A stretch of DNA of 14,525 bases from Candidatus Dormiibacterota bacterium (GTDB lineage: Bacteria > Chloroflexota > Dormibacteria > Aeolococcales > Bog-877): NCBI GenBank assembly GCA_030038765.1, contig JASHRA010000178.1, forward strand, positions 1 to 14,525. The letters are read 5' to 3'. This document shows positions 7,680 through 14,012 of this stretch, piece by piece. Numbering within the stretch: position 1 is the stretch's first letter; each line of letters starts with the position of its first letter. The translations under genes were made by a program, and so were the position numbers. Under the pieces are notes generated by a model. That model did not search any database, was not told the origin of the DNA, and saw only the letters and a list, made by a program, of their open reading frames with translations.

Positions 7680-7754
7680 ATCAACCCACGGCTGTGAACG
7701 GATCCCGCCGGGCCGGCGGAACTGCTAGTGGAACGGGTGTGTCAGGGGGCGGTT
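7680..7754 (-). other. rpsI-argF spacer
   Basis: This 75-base gap separates the ribosomal block from the argF-cdaA-cdaR block. It contains one GC-rich hairpin (listed separately) and a locally less GC-rich stretch just before argF (about 7665-7700). I find no convincing -35/-10 pair and no Shine-Dalgarno in front of the argF TTG. No ARG-box-like operator is visible. Confidence 0.4.
7703..7721 (-). terminator. GC-rich hairpin after rpsI, possible terminator
   Basis: On the transcribed strand a six-base perfect stem CCGCCG/CGGCGG with a three-base loop extends by a U-G and a U-A pair. It begins 33 bases past the rpsI stop. No U tract follows, so it would be a tailless terminator, an mRNA-stabilising stem, or a chance GC palindrome. 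Confidence 0.35.
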
Positions 7755-8159
7755 TCAGCGCTTCGTGTACTGGGGAGCCTTCCGCGCCCGCTTCAGTCCT
7801 GGCTTCTTCCTCTCCTTCATCCTCGGGTCGCGGGTCATCAGCCCGGCCGCCTTGAGCGGCGGACGGAGCGCCGGGTCCCAGGCGCAGAGGGCCCGGGCCA
7901 GGCCGTGGGCGACCGCGCCCGCCTGCCCTGAGATGCCGCCACCCGAGACCTTGACCGAGACCCGGAAGCGACCCGCCACTCCGGCCACCCGCAGGGGCCG
8001 CAGGGCCGCCTCCTCCAGCTCCGGGCGCCCGAAGTGGCGCAGCGGCTCGCGGTCGTTGATCACGGCCGTGCCGTCCCCGGCGTAGACGCGGACCCGCGCC
8101 ACGGCGGTCTTGCGGCGGCCGGTACCGTAGGCGTACCGCGACGGGTCCTGGACACTCAC
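7755..8159 (-). CDS. rpsI: 30S ribosomal protein S9
   Basis: Small-subunit protein whose C-terminal tail reaches the P-site tRNA. The 134 residues are normal. The N-terminal YGTGRRKTAVARV (11-23), the central GGGISGQAGAVAHGLARAL and the invariant basic tail ending APQYTKR are all present. The GTG start overlaps the rplM stop (GTGA), with GGAGGT nine bases upstream inside rplM. The rplM-rpsI pair is near universal in bacteria. It is the last ribosomal gene of the block. Confidence 0.98.
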   Translation of the reverse strand: MSVQDPSRYAYGTGRRKTAVARVRVYAGDGTAVINDREPLRHFGRPELEEAALRPLRVAGVAGRFRVSVKVSGGGISGQAGAVAHGLARALCAWDPALRPPLKAAGLMTRDPRMKERKKPGLKRARKAPQYTKR

Positions 8160-8626
8160 CGCCTGATCACCTCCCCGTGATCGCCGAACTCGACCGCCGC
8201 CGGCCGCTGGGCCTGGTGCGGATGCTCGGCACCAGGGTAGATCCTGAGCCTCTTGAGCTGCCGGGCGCCGAGGCTGTTGTGCTGCAACATCCCCCTCACC
8301 GCCTCGCGTAGCGGGGCCGTGGGATCGCGCTCCACCAGCTCTTCGTAGGTGCGCACCCGGCGCCCCCCGGGGTAGCCGCTGTAGCGGTCGTAGATCTTGG
8401 CGCTGCGCTTGTCCCCGGTGACGATGATCTCGGCAGCATTCACCACCACCAGCTGGTCACCGCAGAGGGCGTGGGGCGTGTAGCTGGGGCGGTGCTTGCC
8501 GCGCAGCACGCGCGCCAGGTTCACCGCCAGCCGTCCCAGGGTCTGGCCCCGGGCGTCCACCAGCAGCCACTCACCGGGCAGCTCGGCCTCCAACGCCACG
8601 TAGCTCCGCTGCGCCACCGTGCTCAC
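8156..8626 (-). CDS. rplM: 50S ribosomal protein L13
   Basis: Large-subunit protein needed early in 50S assembly. From the GTG start the product is 156 residues, slightly longer than the usual 140-150. Motifs are WLLVDARGQTLGRLA (20-34), LRGKHRPSYTPH (41-52), the VVVNAAEI strand (60-67), YSGYPGG (82-88), RGMLQHNSLG (111-120) and YPGAEHPHQAQ (130-140). The GTG start overlaps the truA stop by four bases and has an excellent GGAGGT six bases before it. That decides the start over the open frame that continues upstream inside truA. Confidence 0.97.
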   Translation of the reverse strand: MSTVAQRSYVALEAELPGEWLLVDARGQTLGRLAVNLARVLRGKHRPSYTPHALCGDQLVVVNAAEIIVTGDKRSAKIYDRYSGYPGGRRVRTYEELVERDPTAPLREAVRGMLQHNSLGARQLKRLRIYPGAEHPHQAQRPAAVEFGDHGEVIRR

Positions 8627-9396
8627 ACCGCCACCTCCGCCAGGCCGGCCCCGTAGTCGACTCGCCACTGGTGCAGGCCCCGGGCCGGGGCCGTCGACCA
8701 GCTCCGGCGCGTGCCGGCCGGGTCGCTGAGCGCCCGGCCCAGCTCCTCCGGGGAGAGGCGGCCGCGGCCCACCGCCACCAGGGCGCCGGCCAAGCTCCTC
8801 ATCATGCCCCTGAGGAAGGCGTCGGCGCGCACCTCCAGCACCACCAGCCGCTCCGCCCGGGCCACCTCGGCGCGGTCGACGGTGCGCACCGTGGAGCCGC
8901 CCGGCTGCGGGCTGCGCCCGAAGGCGGCGAAGTCGTGGCGGCCGAGCAGCAGCCGTCCCGCCTCCTCCATCGGCGCCAGCTCCAGCGCCTGGGGCACCCA
9001 CCACTCCAGCTCCGCTGCCACCGGGGCCGGCGCCCAGGTGTCACGGACCAGGTAGCGATAGGTGCGGCGCCAGGCCCCGAAGCGGGGGTGGAAGTCGGGT
9101 CGGGCCTCCTCCACGCGGAGCAGGGAGAGGTCCCTGGGGAGCCGGGCGTTGCAGCCGTGCAGCAGCGCCGCGGCCTCCCAGCGGCGCTGGAGCCGGATGC
9201 TGACGACCTGGCCGTGGGCGTGGGCGCCGGCATCGATGCGGCCGGCGGCCGCCATCTCGGGCGCCTCGGCGGTGAGCTCGAGGAGGGCACGGGCCAGCTC
9301 GCCCTGGGCGGTCCGGAGGCCGGGCTGGACCTGCCAGCCGTGGTAGGCGGTGCCCCGGTAGGCGAGCAGCAGGCGGTAGCAGCTGGACTCGCTCAC
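8623..9396 (-). CDS. truA: tRNA pseudouridine(38-40) synthase TruA
   Basis: Converts uridines 38-40 in the tRNA anticodon stem-loop to pseudouridine. The 257 residues match the family. The N-terminal LAYRGTAYHGWQVQP (11-25) is canonical. The catalytic aspartate is D55, but its motif reads GRIDAGAHA (52-60) where nearly all relatives have GRTDAGVHA, so Thr is replaced by Ile and Val by Ala. Later motifs include WRRTYRYLV, HDFAAFG, FLRGMMRSLAGALVAVGRG and the C-terminal APARGLHQWRVDY. The GTG start overlaps the rplQ stop (GTGA), and rplM overlaps its own stop in the same way, so expression is coupled to ribosomal proteins. The position between rplQ and rplM is typical. The assignment is secure; the motif variant may alter activity only slightly because the catalytic Asp is kept. 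Confidence 0.95.
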   Translation of the reverse strand: MSESSCYRLLLAYRGTAYHGWQVQPGLRTAQGELARALLELTAEAPEMAAAGRIDAGAHAHGQVVSIRLQRRWEAAALLHGCNARLPRDLSLLRVEEARPDFHPRFGAWRRTYRYLVRDTWAPAPVAAELEWWVPQALELAPMEEAGRLLLGRHDFAAFGRSPQPGGSTVRTVDRAEVARAERLVVLEVRADAFLRGMMRSLAGALVAVGRGRLSPEELGRALSDPAGTRRSWSTAPARGLHQWRVDYGAGLAEVAV

Positions 9397-9746
9397 TCCA
9401 CCATCTCCAGGATCACGACCGTCGCCCCGTCCCCCTGGCGCGGGCCCCGGCGCACGATCCGGGTGTAGCCCCCGGGGCGCTCGCGGTAGCGGTCCGCGTA
9501 CTGGCTGAAGAGCTTGGCCGCCACGTCCTCGCGGTAGACCTGACCTCCCACCCGGCGCCGGGCGGCCAGGTCGCCGGCCTTGGCCGCCGTCACCATGCGC
9601 TCGGCCCAGCGCCGGACCTCCTTGGCCTTGGCCTCGGTGGTCTCGATCCGCCCGTACTCGAAGAGGGCGGTCGCCAGGTTGCGGGTGAGGGCGCTGCGGT
9701 GGGCGGCGGTGCGGCCCAGCTTGCGGCCGGCCTTGAGATGACGCAC
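9393..9746 (-). CDS. rplQ: 50S ribosomal protein L17
   Basis: Large-subunit protein lining the exit-tunnel region. The 117 residues include MRHLKAGRKLGRTAAHRSAL (1-20) and ALFEYGRIETTEAKAKEVR (27-45), with the C-terminal YTRIVRRGPRQGDGA pattern before VVILEMVE. The start is GTG, six bases after the rpoA stop, with AGGA four bases upstream. The end overlaps truA. The rpoA-rplQ order is the bacterial norm. Confidence 0.98.
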   Translation of the reverse strand: MRHLKAGRKLGRTAAHRSALTRNLATALFEYGRIETTEAKAKEVRRWAERMVTAAKAGDLAARRRVGGQVYREDVAAKLFSQYADRYRERPGGYTRIVRRGPRQGDGATVVILEMVE

Positions 9747-9752
9747 CGGTTC

Positions 9753-10724
9753 CTAGTGCTCCCCTTGGTGGAAGAGGTCCTCCACCTCCTCGGCGCTGAC
9801 GAAGCCCCGCGCCACCAGCTTCTGCTTGATCTCGTCGAGGGACTTGGCGCCGAAGTTGCGCAGCGCCAGCAGCTCCTCCACCCGCATGGCGAGGAGCTCG
9901 CCCAGCCTGGTGATGTCGTTGGCCTTGAGGCAGTTGAGGGCCCGGACGCTGAGCTCCAGGTCCTCGACCGGGATCTCCGCCAGCCGGCTCTTGAGGTCGG
10001 TGCCGGTGGCCGCGCCCTCGCCCTCGCCGCTGATGCTCTCGCCGAAGTTGGCGAAGAGGTTGAGGTGGCGGACGTAGTACTGGGCCGCCCGGCTCACCGC
10101 CTCCACCGGGGAGATGGTGCCGTTGGTCCAGACCTCGACCGTTAGCTTCTCCCAGTCCGTGTCCTGGCCCACGCGGGTCTTCTCGACCAGGAAGTTGGCC
10201 TTGGTCACGGGCGTGAAGATGGCGTCGACCGGGATCACCCCGATCGGCTGCCCCTCGCGCTTGTTGCGGTCCGCCGTCGAGTAGCCGCGCCCGAGCTCGA
10301 CGGTGAGGTCCATGCGCAGCTTGGCCTGGGCCCCGTCCAGGGTGCAGAGGTAGAGGTCCGGGTTGGCGATCTCCACGTCGGCGTTGGGCGTGATGTCGGC
10401 CGCGGTCACCCGCCGCCCGCCCTGGACGTCGAGGCTGAGGTGGGCGCCCTCCGGGTTGTGGCAGGTGAGGCTCAACTGCTTGATGTTGAGCAGGATCTCG
10501 CCCACGTCCTCCTTGACGTACTTGATGCTGGAGAACTCGTGGGCCACCCCGTCGATGGAGACGGCGGTCACCGCCGCCCCGGTGAGGGAGGAGAGCAGGA
10601 CCCGGCGGAGGGAGTTCCCCAGGGTGGTGCCGTAGCCCGCCTCCAGGGGCTCGATCTCGAACCGTCCGTGGTTGCTGGTGGTCTCCACCTCGCGGACGGC
10701 TGGCAGAGTTGCGGCTTCTGGCAT
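9753..10724 (-). CDS. rpoA: DNA-directed RNA polymerase subunit alpha
   Basis: Alpha subunit that dimerises to seed RNA polymerase assembly and contacts UP elements and activators. From the ATG at 10724 it has 323 residues. The N-terminal domain (about 1-228) shows GRFEIEPLEAGYGTTLGNSL (20-39, then RRVLLSS). The linker (about 229-245) is Gly/Glu rich. The C-terminal domain has VRALNCLKAND (260-270) and LRNFGAKSLDEIKQKL (288-303), which hold the DNA-binding determinants. A TTG three codons upstream (10733) is possible, but it lies only two bases after GAGGA. The ATG, about eleven bases after it, is preferred. It is preceded by rpsD and followed by rplQ at six bases. Confidence 0.97.
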   Translation of the reverse strand: MPEAATLPAVREVETTSNHGRFEIEPLEAGYGTTLGNSLRRVLLSSLTGAAVTAVSIDGVAHEFSSIKYVKEDVGEILLNIKQLSLTCHNPEGAHLSLDVQGGRRVTAADITPNADVEIANPDLYLCTLDGAQAKLRMDLTVELGRGYSTADRNKREGQPIGVIPVDAIFTPVTKANFLVEKTRVGQDTDWEKLTVEVWTNGTISPVEAVSRAAQYYVRHLNLFANFGESISGEGEGAATGTDLKSRLAEIPVEDLELSVRALNCLKANDITRLGELLAMRVEELLALRNFGAKSLDEIKQKLVARGFVSAEEVEDLFHQGEH

Positions 10725-10752
10725 AGGTGGCAATGTCCTCGTGGCGCTCTGG

Positions 10753-10775
10753 CCCGCTGGCCTCAGCTCAGCGGG
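10753..10775 (-). other. Perfect 7-bp stem-loop across the rpsD stop codon
   Basis: On the transcribed strand CCCGCTG pairs with CAGCGGG around a nine-base loop, and the rpsD TGA sits at the edge of the loop. It has no U tract, so it is not an ordinary terminator. It could stabilise or process the rpsD/rpoA junction, or be chance in GC-rich DNA. Confidence 0.3.
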
Positions 10776-11400
10776 AGTAGTACTCGACGATCAGCTGCTC
10801 GTCGACGCTGGTCTCCATCTCGGCTCGCTCGGGCTCGCGGATCACGTCGACGCGCTGCTCCTCCGGGTAAAGGGTGAGCCAGCCAGGCACGCCCTGGCCC
10901 CCCCGCTGCTCCAGGGAGCGGCGGATCGGCTCCAGCTCGCGGCTGCGCTCCCGCACCGTGACCACCTCGCCGGCCCGGACCTGGAAGGAGGGGATGTTGA
11001 CGGTCCGGCCGTTGACCTGGAAGTGACGGTGCGAGACCAGCTGCCGGGCCTCGCGGCGCGAGGCGGCGAAGCCGGCCCGGTAGACGACGTTGTCCAGCCG
11101 CTGCTCCAGCATCTGCAGCAGCACGGTGCCGGTCACGCCCTTGCGCTGGGCCGCGGCGTCGAAGTAGTTGTGGAACTGGGTCTCGAGAACGCCGTAGATG
11201 CGGCGCCCGCGCTGCTTGGCCCGCAGCTGGATGCCGTAGTCGCTGACCCGGCGCCGGCGCGAGAGGCCGTGCTGGCCGGGTGGGGTGGCGTTGCGCTTGG
11301 TGAAGGTGCAGGTGTCGCCCTGGCACTTCTCGCCCTTCAGGAAGAGCTTCACCCCCTCGCGGCGGCAGAGGCGGCAGACGGGCGGATGCGGGTTGGCCAT
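10768..11400 (-). CDS. rpsD: 30S ribosomal protein S4 (zinc-finger form)
   Basis: Binds 16S rRNA first in 30S body assembly and helps decoding fidelity. The 210 residues are usual. Four cysteines at 9, 12, 26 and 31 give the C-x2-C-x13-C-x4-C zinc site of the C+ type S4. PPGQHG, LRAKQ and the S4 RNA-binding region LDNVVYRAGFAASRREARQL follow, with VNGRTVNIPSF later. The ATG start lies 11 bases after the rpsK stop, with GAGG about nine bases upstream. S4 next to rpoA is found in many bacteria (Bacillus keeps it elsewhere). Confidence 0.98.
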   Translation of the reverse strand: MANPHPPVCRLCRREGVKLFLKGEKCQGDTCTFTKRNATPPGQHGLSRRRRVSDYGIQLRAKQRGRRIYGVLETQFHNYFDAAAQRKGVTGTVLLQMLEQRLDNVVYRAGFAASRREARQLVSHRHFQVNGRTVNIPSFQVRAGEVVTVRERSRELEPIRRSLEQRGGQGVPGWLTLYPEEQRVDVIREPERAEMETSVDEQLIVEYYSR

Positions 11401-11411
11401 GGCTCGCTACC

Positions 11412-11807
11412 TCAGACCCGCCGCCGCTTGGGCGGCCGGCAGCCGTTGTGCGGCACCGGGGTGACGTCCGTGATCGAGGTGACCTCGAGGCCGGCGGCCT
11501 GGAGCTGGCGGATGGCGGCCTCCCGCCCCTGCCCCGGTCCCTTGACCAGGACCTCGATGGTCTTGAGGCCGTGCTCCATGGCCCGCTTGGCGGCGTTCTC
11601 GGCCGTCACCTGGGCGGCGAAGGGCGTGCTCTTGCGCGAGCCCTTGAAGCCGGAGGAGCCGGCGCTGCCCCAGGCGATGACGTTGCCGCTGGGATCGGTC
11701 AGGGTGACGATGGTGTTGTTGAAGGTGCTGAACACGTGGGCCAGGCCGACCGCGATGTTCTTGCGCTCGCGGCGGCGGGTCCGCACCACCTTCTTCTTCT
11801 TGGCCAA
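11412..11807 (-). CDS. rpsK: 30S ribosomal protein S11
   Basis: Platform protein of the 30S subunit near the mRNA exit. The 131 residues include FSTFNNTIVTLTDPSGNV (26-43), GFKGSRKSTPFAAQ (53-66), VKGPGQGREAAIR (88-100) and the C-terminal ITDVTPVPHNGCRPPKRRRV. The start is TTG, not ATG. An in-frame TGA lies four codons upstream and no ATG or GTG precedes the family-typical MAKKKK N-terminus, while GAGGAG sits about seven bases before the TTG. It is 35 bases downstream of rpsM. Confidence 0.98.
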   Translation of the reverse strand: MAKKKKVVRTRRRERKNIAVGLAHVFSTFNNTIVTLTDPSGNVIAWGSAGSSGFKGSRKSTPFAAQVTAENAAKRAMEHGLKTIEVLVKGPGQGREAAIRQLQAAGLEVTSITDVTPVPHNGCRPPKRRRV

Positions 11808-11842
11808 ATCAGCTCCTCAGCCGGCCCCGGGCCGGGACCTCC

Positions 11843-12226
11843 TCACTTGCCCCGCTTCCGCCGCACGCCCACCGTCTTGCGCGGTCCGCGCCGGGCCCGG
11901 GCGTTGGTCCTGGTCCGCTGGCCCCGCACCGGCAGCCCGCGCCGGTGCCGCAGCCCGCGGTAGGTGCCGATCTCCATCAGGCGCTTGATGTTGAGCGCCA
12001 CCTGCCGGCGCAGGTCACCCTCGACCCGTCCGGGCAGCTCCTTGGCGATCACGTCGCGGAGCCGGATCACCTCGTTCTCGGCGAGGTCGTCGGTCTTGGT
12101 GTCGGCGTCCAGGTGGGCGATGCGGAGCAGGCGCCGGCTGGTGGAGGTGCCGATCCCGTAGATGTAGGTGAGCGCCACCTCGATGCGCTTGCCCCGGGGC
12201 AGGTCAACGCCGGCGATTCGGGCCAT
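11843..12226 (-). CDS. rpsM: 30S ribosomal protein S13
   Basis: Head protein of the 30S subunit; it forms bridges to the 50S and its tail touches P-site tRNA. The 127 residues have ARIAGVDLPRGKRIEVALTY (2-21) with YGIG after it, MEIGTYRGLRHRRGLPVRGQ, and TRTNARARRGPRKTV near the basic C-terminus. The ATG start has AGGAG about five bases upstream, 13 bases after rpmJ. The rpmJ-rpsM-rpsK order is standard. Confidence 0.98.
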   Translation of the reverse strand: MARIAGVDLPRGKRIEVALTYIYGIGTSTSRRLLRIAHLDADTKTDDLAENEVIRLRDVIAKELPGRVEGDLRRQVALNIKRLMEIGTYRGLRHRRGLPVRGQRTRTNARARRGPRKTVGVRRKRGK

Positions 12227-12239
12227 ATCCGCTCCTGCC

Positions 12240-12353
12240 TCAGCCCTGCCGCTGCTTGTGCTTGGGGTTCTCGCAGATGACGCGCACGACCCCGTCGCGA
12301 CGGATCACCTTGCACTTGTCGCAGATCCGCTTCACCGAGGCCCGCACCTTCAT
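12240..12353 (-). CDS. rpmJ: 50S ribosomal protein L36 (zinc form)
   Basis: A 37-residue zinc-ribbon protein of the 50S subunit. The MKVRASVKRICDKCKVIRR start is canonical, and the zinc ligands C11, C14, C27 and H32 are all present, so this is the C+ form rather than the zinc-free paralogue. The open frame runs further upstream, but the ATG at 12353 has GGGGAG six bases before it and matches the family length. Confidence 0.97.
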   Translation of the reverse strand: MKVRASVKRICDKCKVIRRDGVVRVICENPKHKQRQG

Positions 12354-12375
12354 CGTCCGCTCCCCGTGTCGGCCG

Positions 12376-12588
12376 TCACAGCAGTCGGGCCAGTATCCGG
12401 CCCCGGCCCGGGTCGGTGGTCGAGAGCTCGACCAGGACGCGGTCCCCGGGAAGCAGCCTGACGCTGGCCAGGCGGGCTCTCCCGGCAGCGTGCGCCACCA
12501 CCTTGTTCCCGCCCTCCAACTCCACCCTGAAGAGCGAATTCGGCAGCGGCTCGAGAACCCGACCCCGCAGCGAGTTGGGGTCATCCAT
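12376..12588 (-). CDS. infA: Translation initiation factor IF-1
   Basis: Single OB-fold factor that binds the 30S A site during initiation. From the ATG at 12588 it has 70 residues, close to the usual 72. The core LPNSLFRVELEGGNKVVAH and LLPGDRVLVELS are clear. The end reads TTDPGRGRILARLL in place of the usual YDLTRGRI, and the AGRARLASVR segment departs from the common SGKMR pattern, so this is a divergent IF-1. An in-frame GTG four codons upstream (12600) would add MPVT. Neither start has a recognisable Shine-Dalgarno. It is 63-75 bases after map, with a probable promoter in that gap. Confidence 0.92.
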   Translation of the reverse strand: MDDPNSLRGRVLEPLPNSLFRVELEGGNKVVAHAAGRARLASVRLLPGDRVLVELSTTDPGRGRILARLL

Positions 12589-12630
12589 GGTGACGGGCAC
12601 GCGCAGACCGAGCGGGCTCGCCCGGCCGAG

Positions 12631-12636
12631 AGTATA
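12631..12636 (-). promoter_or_regulatory. Possible -10 box for infA-rpmJ-rps transcript
   Basis: TATACT on the transcribed strand differs from TATAAT at one position and stands out in GC-rich DNA. It lies between map and infA and would start RNA near 12624, leaving a leader of about 36 bases to the infA ATG. No TTGACA-like -35 is found at 16-18 bases, so a sigma-70-type promoter is plausible but unproven. Confidence 0.4.
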
Positions 12637-12663
12637 CCCGATCTCGGAGCGGCCCGCCCCGGC

Positions 12664-13422
12664 TCACGCCGCCGCCCCCACCCGGGTCAGCACCTCGGGG
12701 CCGTCGTCGCCGATGGCGATGGTGTGCTCGAAGTAGCAGGATCGCCTGCCGTCGCTGGTGACCACGGTCCAGCCGTCCGCCTCCACCCGGGTGCCCGGCT
12801 GGCCCTCGTTGACGATCGGCTCGATGGCGATGCAGAGGCCGGGGCGGATCTCGATGCCCTTCCCCGGCGCGCCCAGGTTGGGCACCTCGGGGTCCTCGTG
12901 CATGTCCCGTCCGATGCCGTGCCCGGTGTAGCCGCGGACCACGGAGAAGCCCTCCGACTCGACGTGGGCCTGGACGGCGTGGCCGACGTCGCCCAGCCGG
13001 TTGCCGGGCCGGGCCGCCTCGATGCCCCGTTGGAGCGCCTCGCGGGTCACCCTGACCAGCCGCTCCCCGTCCGCATCGAGCCGGCCGCAGCCGACGGTGA
13101 GGCCGGCGTCGGCCCACCAGCCCCGGTAGATCAGGCCGCAGTCGAGGCTGACGAGGTCCCCCTCCTGGATCCGGCGCCCGTCCGGGATGCCGTGCACCAC
13201 CTGCTCCCCGACGGAGACGCAGAGGTGCTTGGGGAAGCCCTCGAAGCCGAGGAAGCCGGGGAAGGAGTCGCGGCGGCGGATCTCCCGGTTGGCGGCGCGG
13301 TCGATCTCGGTGGTGGTCACGCCGGGGCGGACCATGCCCGCCAGCAGCTCCAGCACCTCGGCCAGCCGGCGCCCGGCCTGGCGCATGAGGTCGATCTCCT
13401 CGGCCCGCTTCAGGAGGATCAC
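12664..13422 (-). CDS. map: Methionine aminopeptidase, type I
   Basis: Removes the initiator methionine from new proteins after deformylation. The 252 residues match short bacterial type I enzymes. All five metal ligands are present: D94 (SLDCG), D105 (WADAGLT), H168 (TGHGIG), E201 (IEPIVNEG) and E232 (FEHTIAI). The substrate histidines H77 (VVHGIP) and H175 (MHEDP) are also kept. No N-terminal zinc-finger extension is seen. The GTG start overlaps the adk stop by four bases (GTGA) and has GGAGG about eight bases upstream within adk. The secY-adk-map-infA order is the classic end of the spc operon region. Confidence 0.98.
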   Translation of the reverse strand: MILLKRAEEIDLMRQAGRRLAEVLELLAGMVRPGVTTTEIDRAANREIRRRDSFPGFLGFEGFPKHLCVSVGEQVVHGIPDGRRIQEGDLVSLDCGLIYRGWWADAGLTVGCGRLDADGERLVRVTREALQRGIEAARPGNRLGDVGHAVQAHVESEGFSVVRGYTGHGIGRDMHEDPEVPNLGAPGKGIEIRPGLCIAIEPIVNEGQPGTRVEADGWTVVTSDGRRSCYFEHTIAIGDDGPEVLTRVGAAA

Positions 13423-14012
13423 CCGATGGCCCTCCGCAGCGCCTCGCTCACCTCGGCCACGGTCCGGGTGCCGTCGACGTGGACCAGGGGCACGCTCCCG
13501 GCCAGGTAGTCCAGCACCGGCTCCGTGTCCTGGCGGTAGATGCGCAGGCGCTCGCCGATGGCCCCCGGGTTGTCGTCCCCCCGGCCCTCCTCCGTGGCCC
13601 GGAGCCGGAGCCGGGCCAGGAGCTGCTCCTCCGGCACCTCCAGCACCAGCAGCAGGTCGAGCGGGCGACCCAGCCCGGAGAGCATCTCCTGCAGCTCGCG
13701 CGCCTGGACCACGGTGCGGGGGAACCCGTCCAGCACGAAGCCGGTGTCGGGGGGGAGCTCGCGGAGGCGGTGCCGGATCATGGCCACGATCACCTCGTCG
13801 GGCACCAGCCGGCCGGAGTCGAGGTAGGCGGCGATGGTCTCGCCCAGCTGTCCCCCCCTGGCCCGCGCCTCCCGCAGCATGTCGCCGGTGGCGATGTGCT
13901 CCAGGCCCAGCTCCCGGCGCATCATCTCCGCCTGGGTGCCCTTGCCCGCCCCGGCGGGGCCGAAGAGGGCCAGGTTGAGGTGCGCCGGCTCACGCCGGTT
14001 GGGTGCGCTCAT
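13419..14012 (-). CDS. adk: Adenylate kinase, short-LID type
   Basis: Interconverts ATP + AMP and two ADP and keeps adenylate pools balanced. The 197 residues carry the P-loop GPAGAGKGTQ (18-27, with Ala where GPPG is common), IATGDMLRE (40-48, AMP site) and DGFPRTVVQA (94-103). After LRLRATEEGRGDD the chain passes straight to ERLRIYRQDTEPV. The roughly 27-residue LID insertion, with its zinc cysteines or replacement residues, is therefore missing, as in actinobacterial short forms. About ten extra residues precede the first strand. The ATG directly abuts the secY stop (TAGATG), so translation is probably coupled. Confidence 0.97.
   Translation of the reverse strand: MSAPNRREPAHLNLALFGPAGAGKGTQAEMMRRELGLEHIATGDMLREARARGGQLGETIAAYLDSGRLVPDEVIVAMIRHRLRELPPDTGFVLDGFPRTVVQARELQEMLSGLGRPLDLLLVLEVPEEQLLARLRLRATEEGRGDDNPGAIGERLRIYRQDTEPVLDYLAGSVPLVHVDGTRTVAEVSEALRRAIG

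Noticed and set aside
5911..7697. Plus-strand open frames opposite cdaA and argF
   Set aside because: Both are antisense shadows with repetitive Gly/His/Gln composition, while both minus-strand genes have full catalytic motifs.
8627..9004. Upstream extension of rplM into truA
   Set aside because: The extension is Gly/Ala/Arg-rich and out of frame with truA. The GTG at 8626 has a strong GGAGGT and gives a normal L13.
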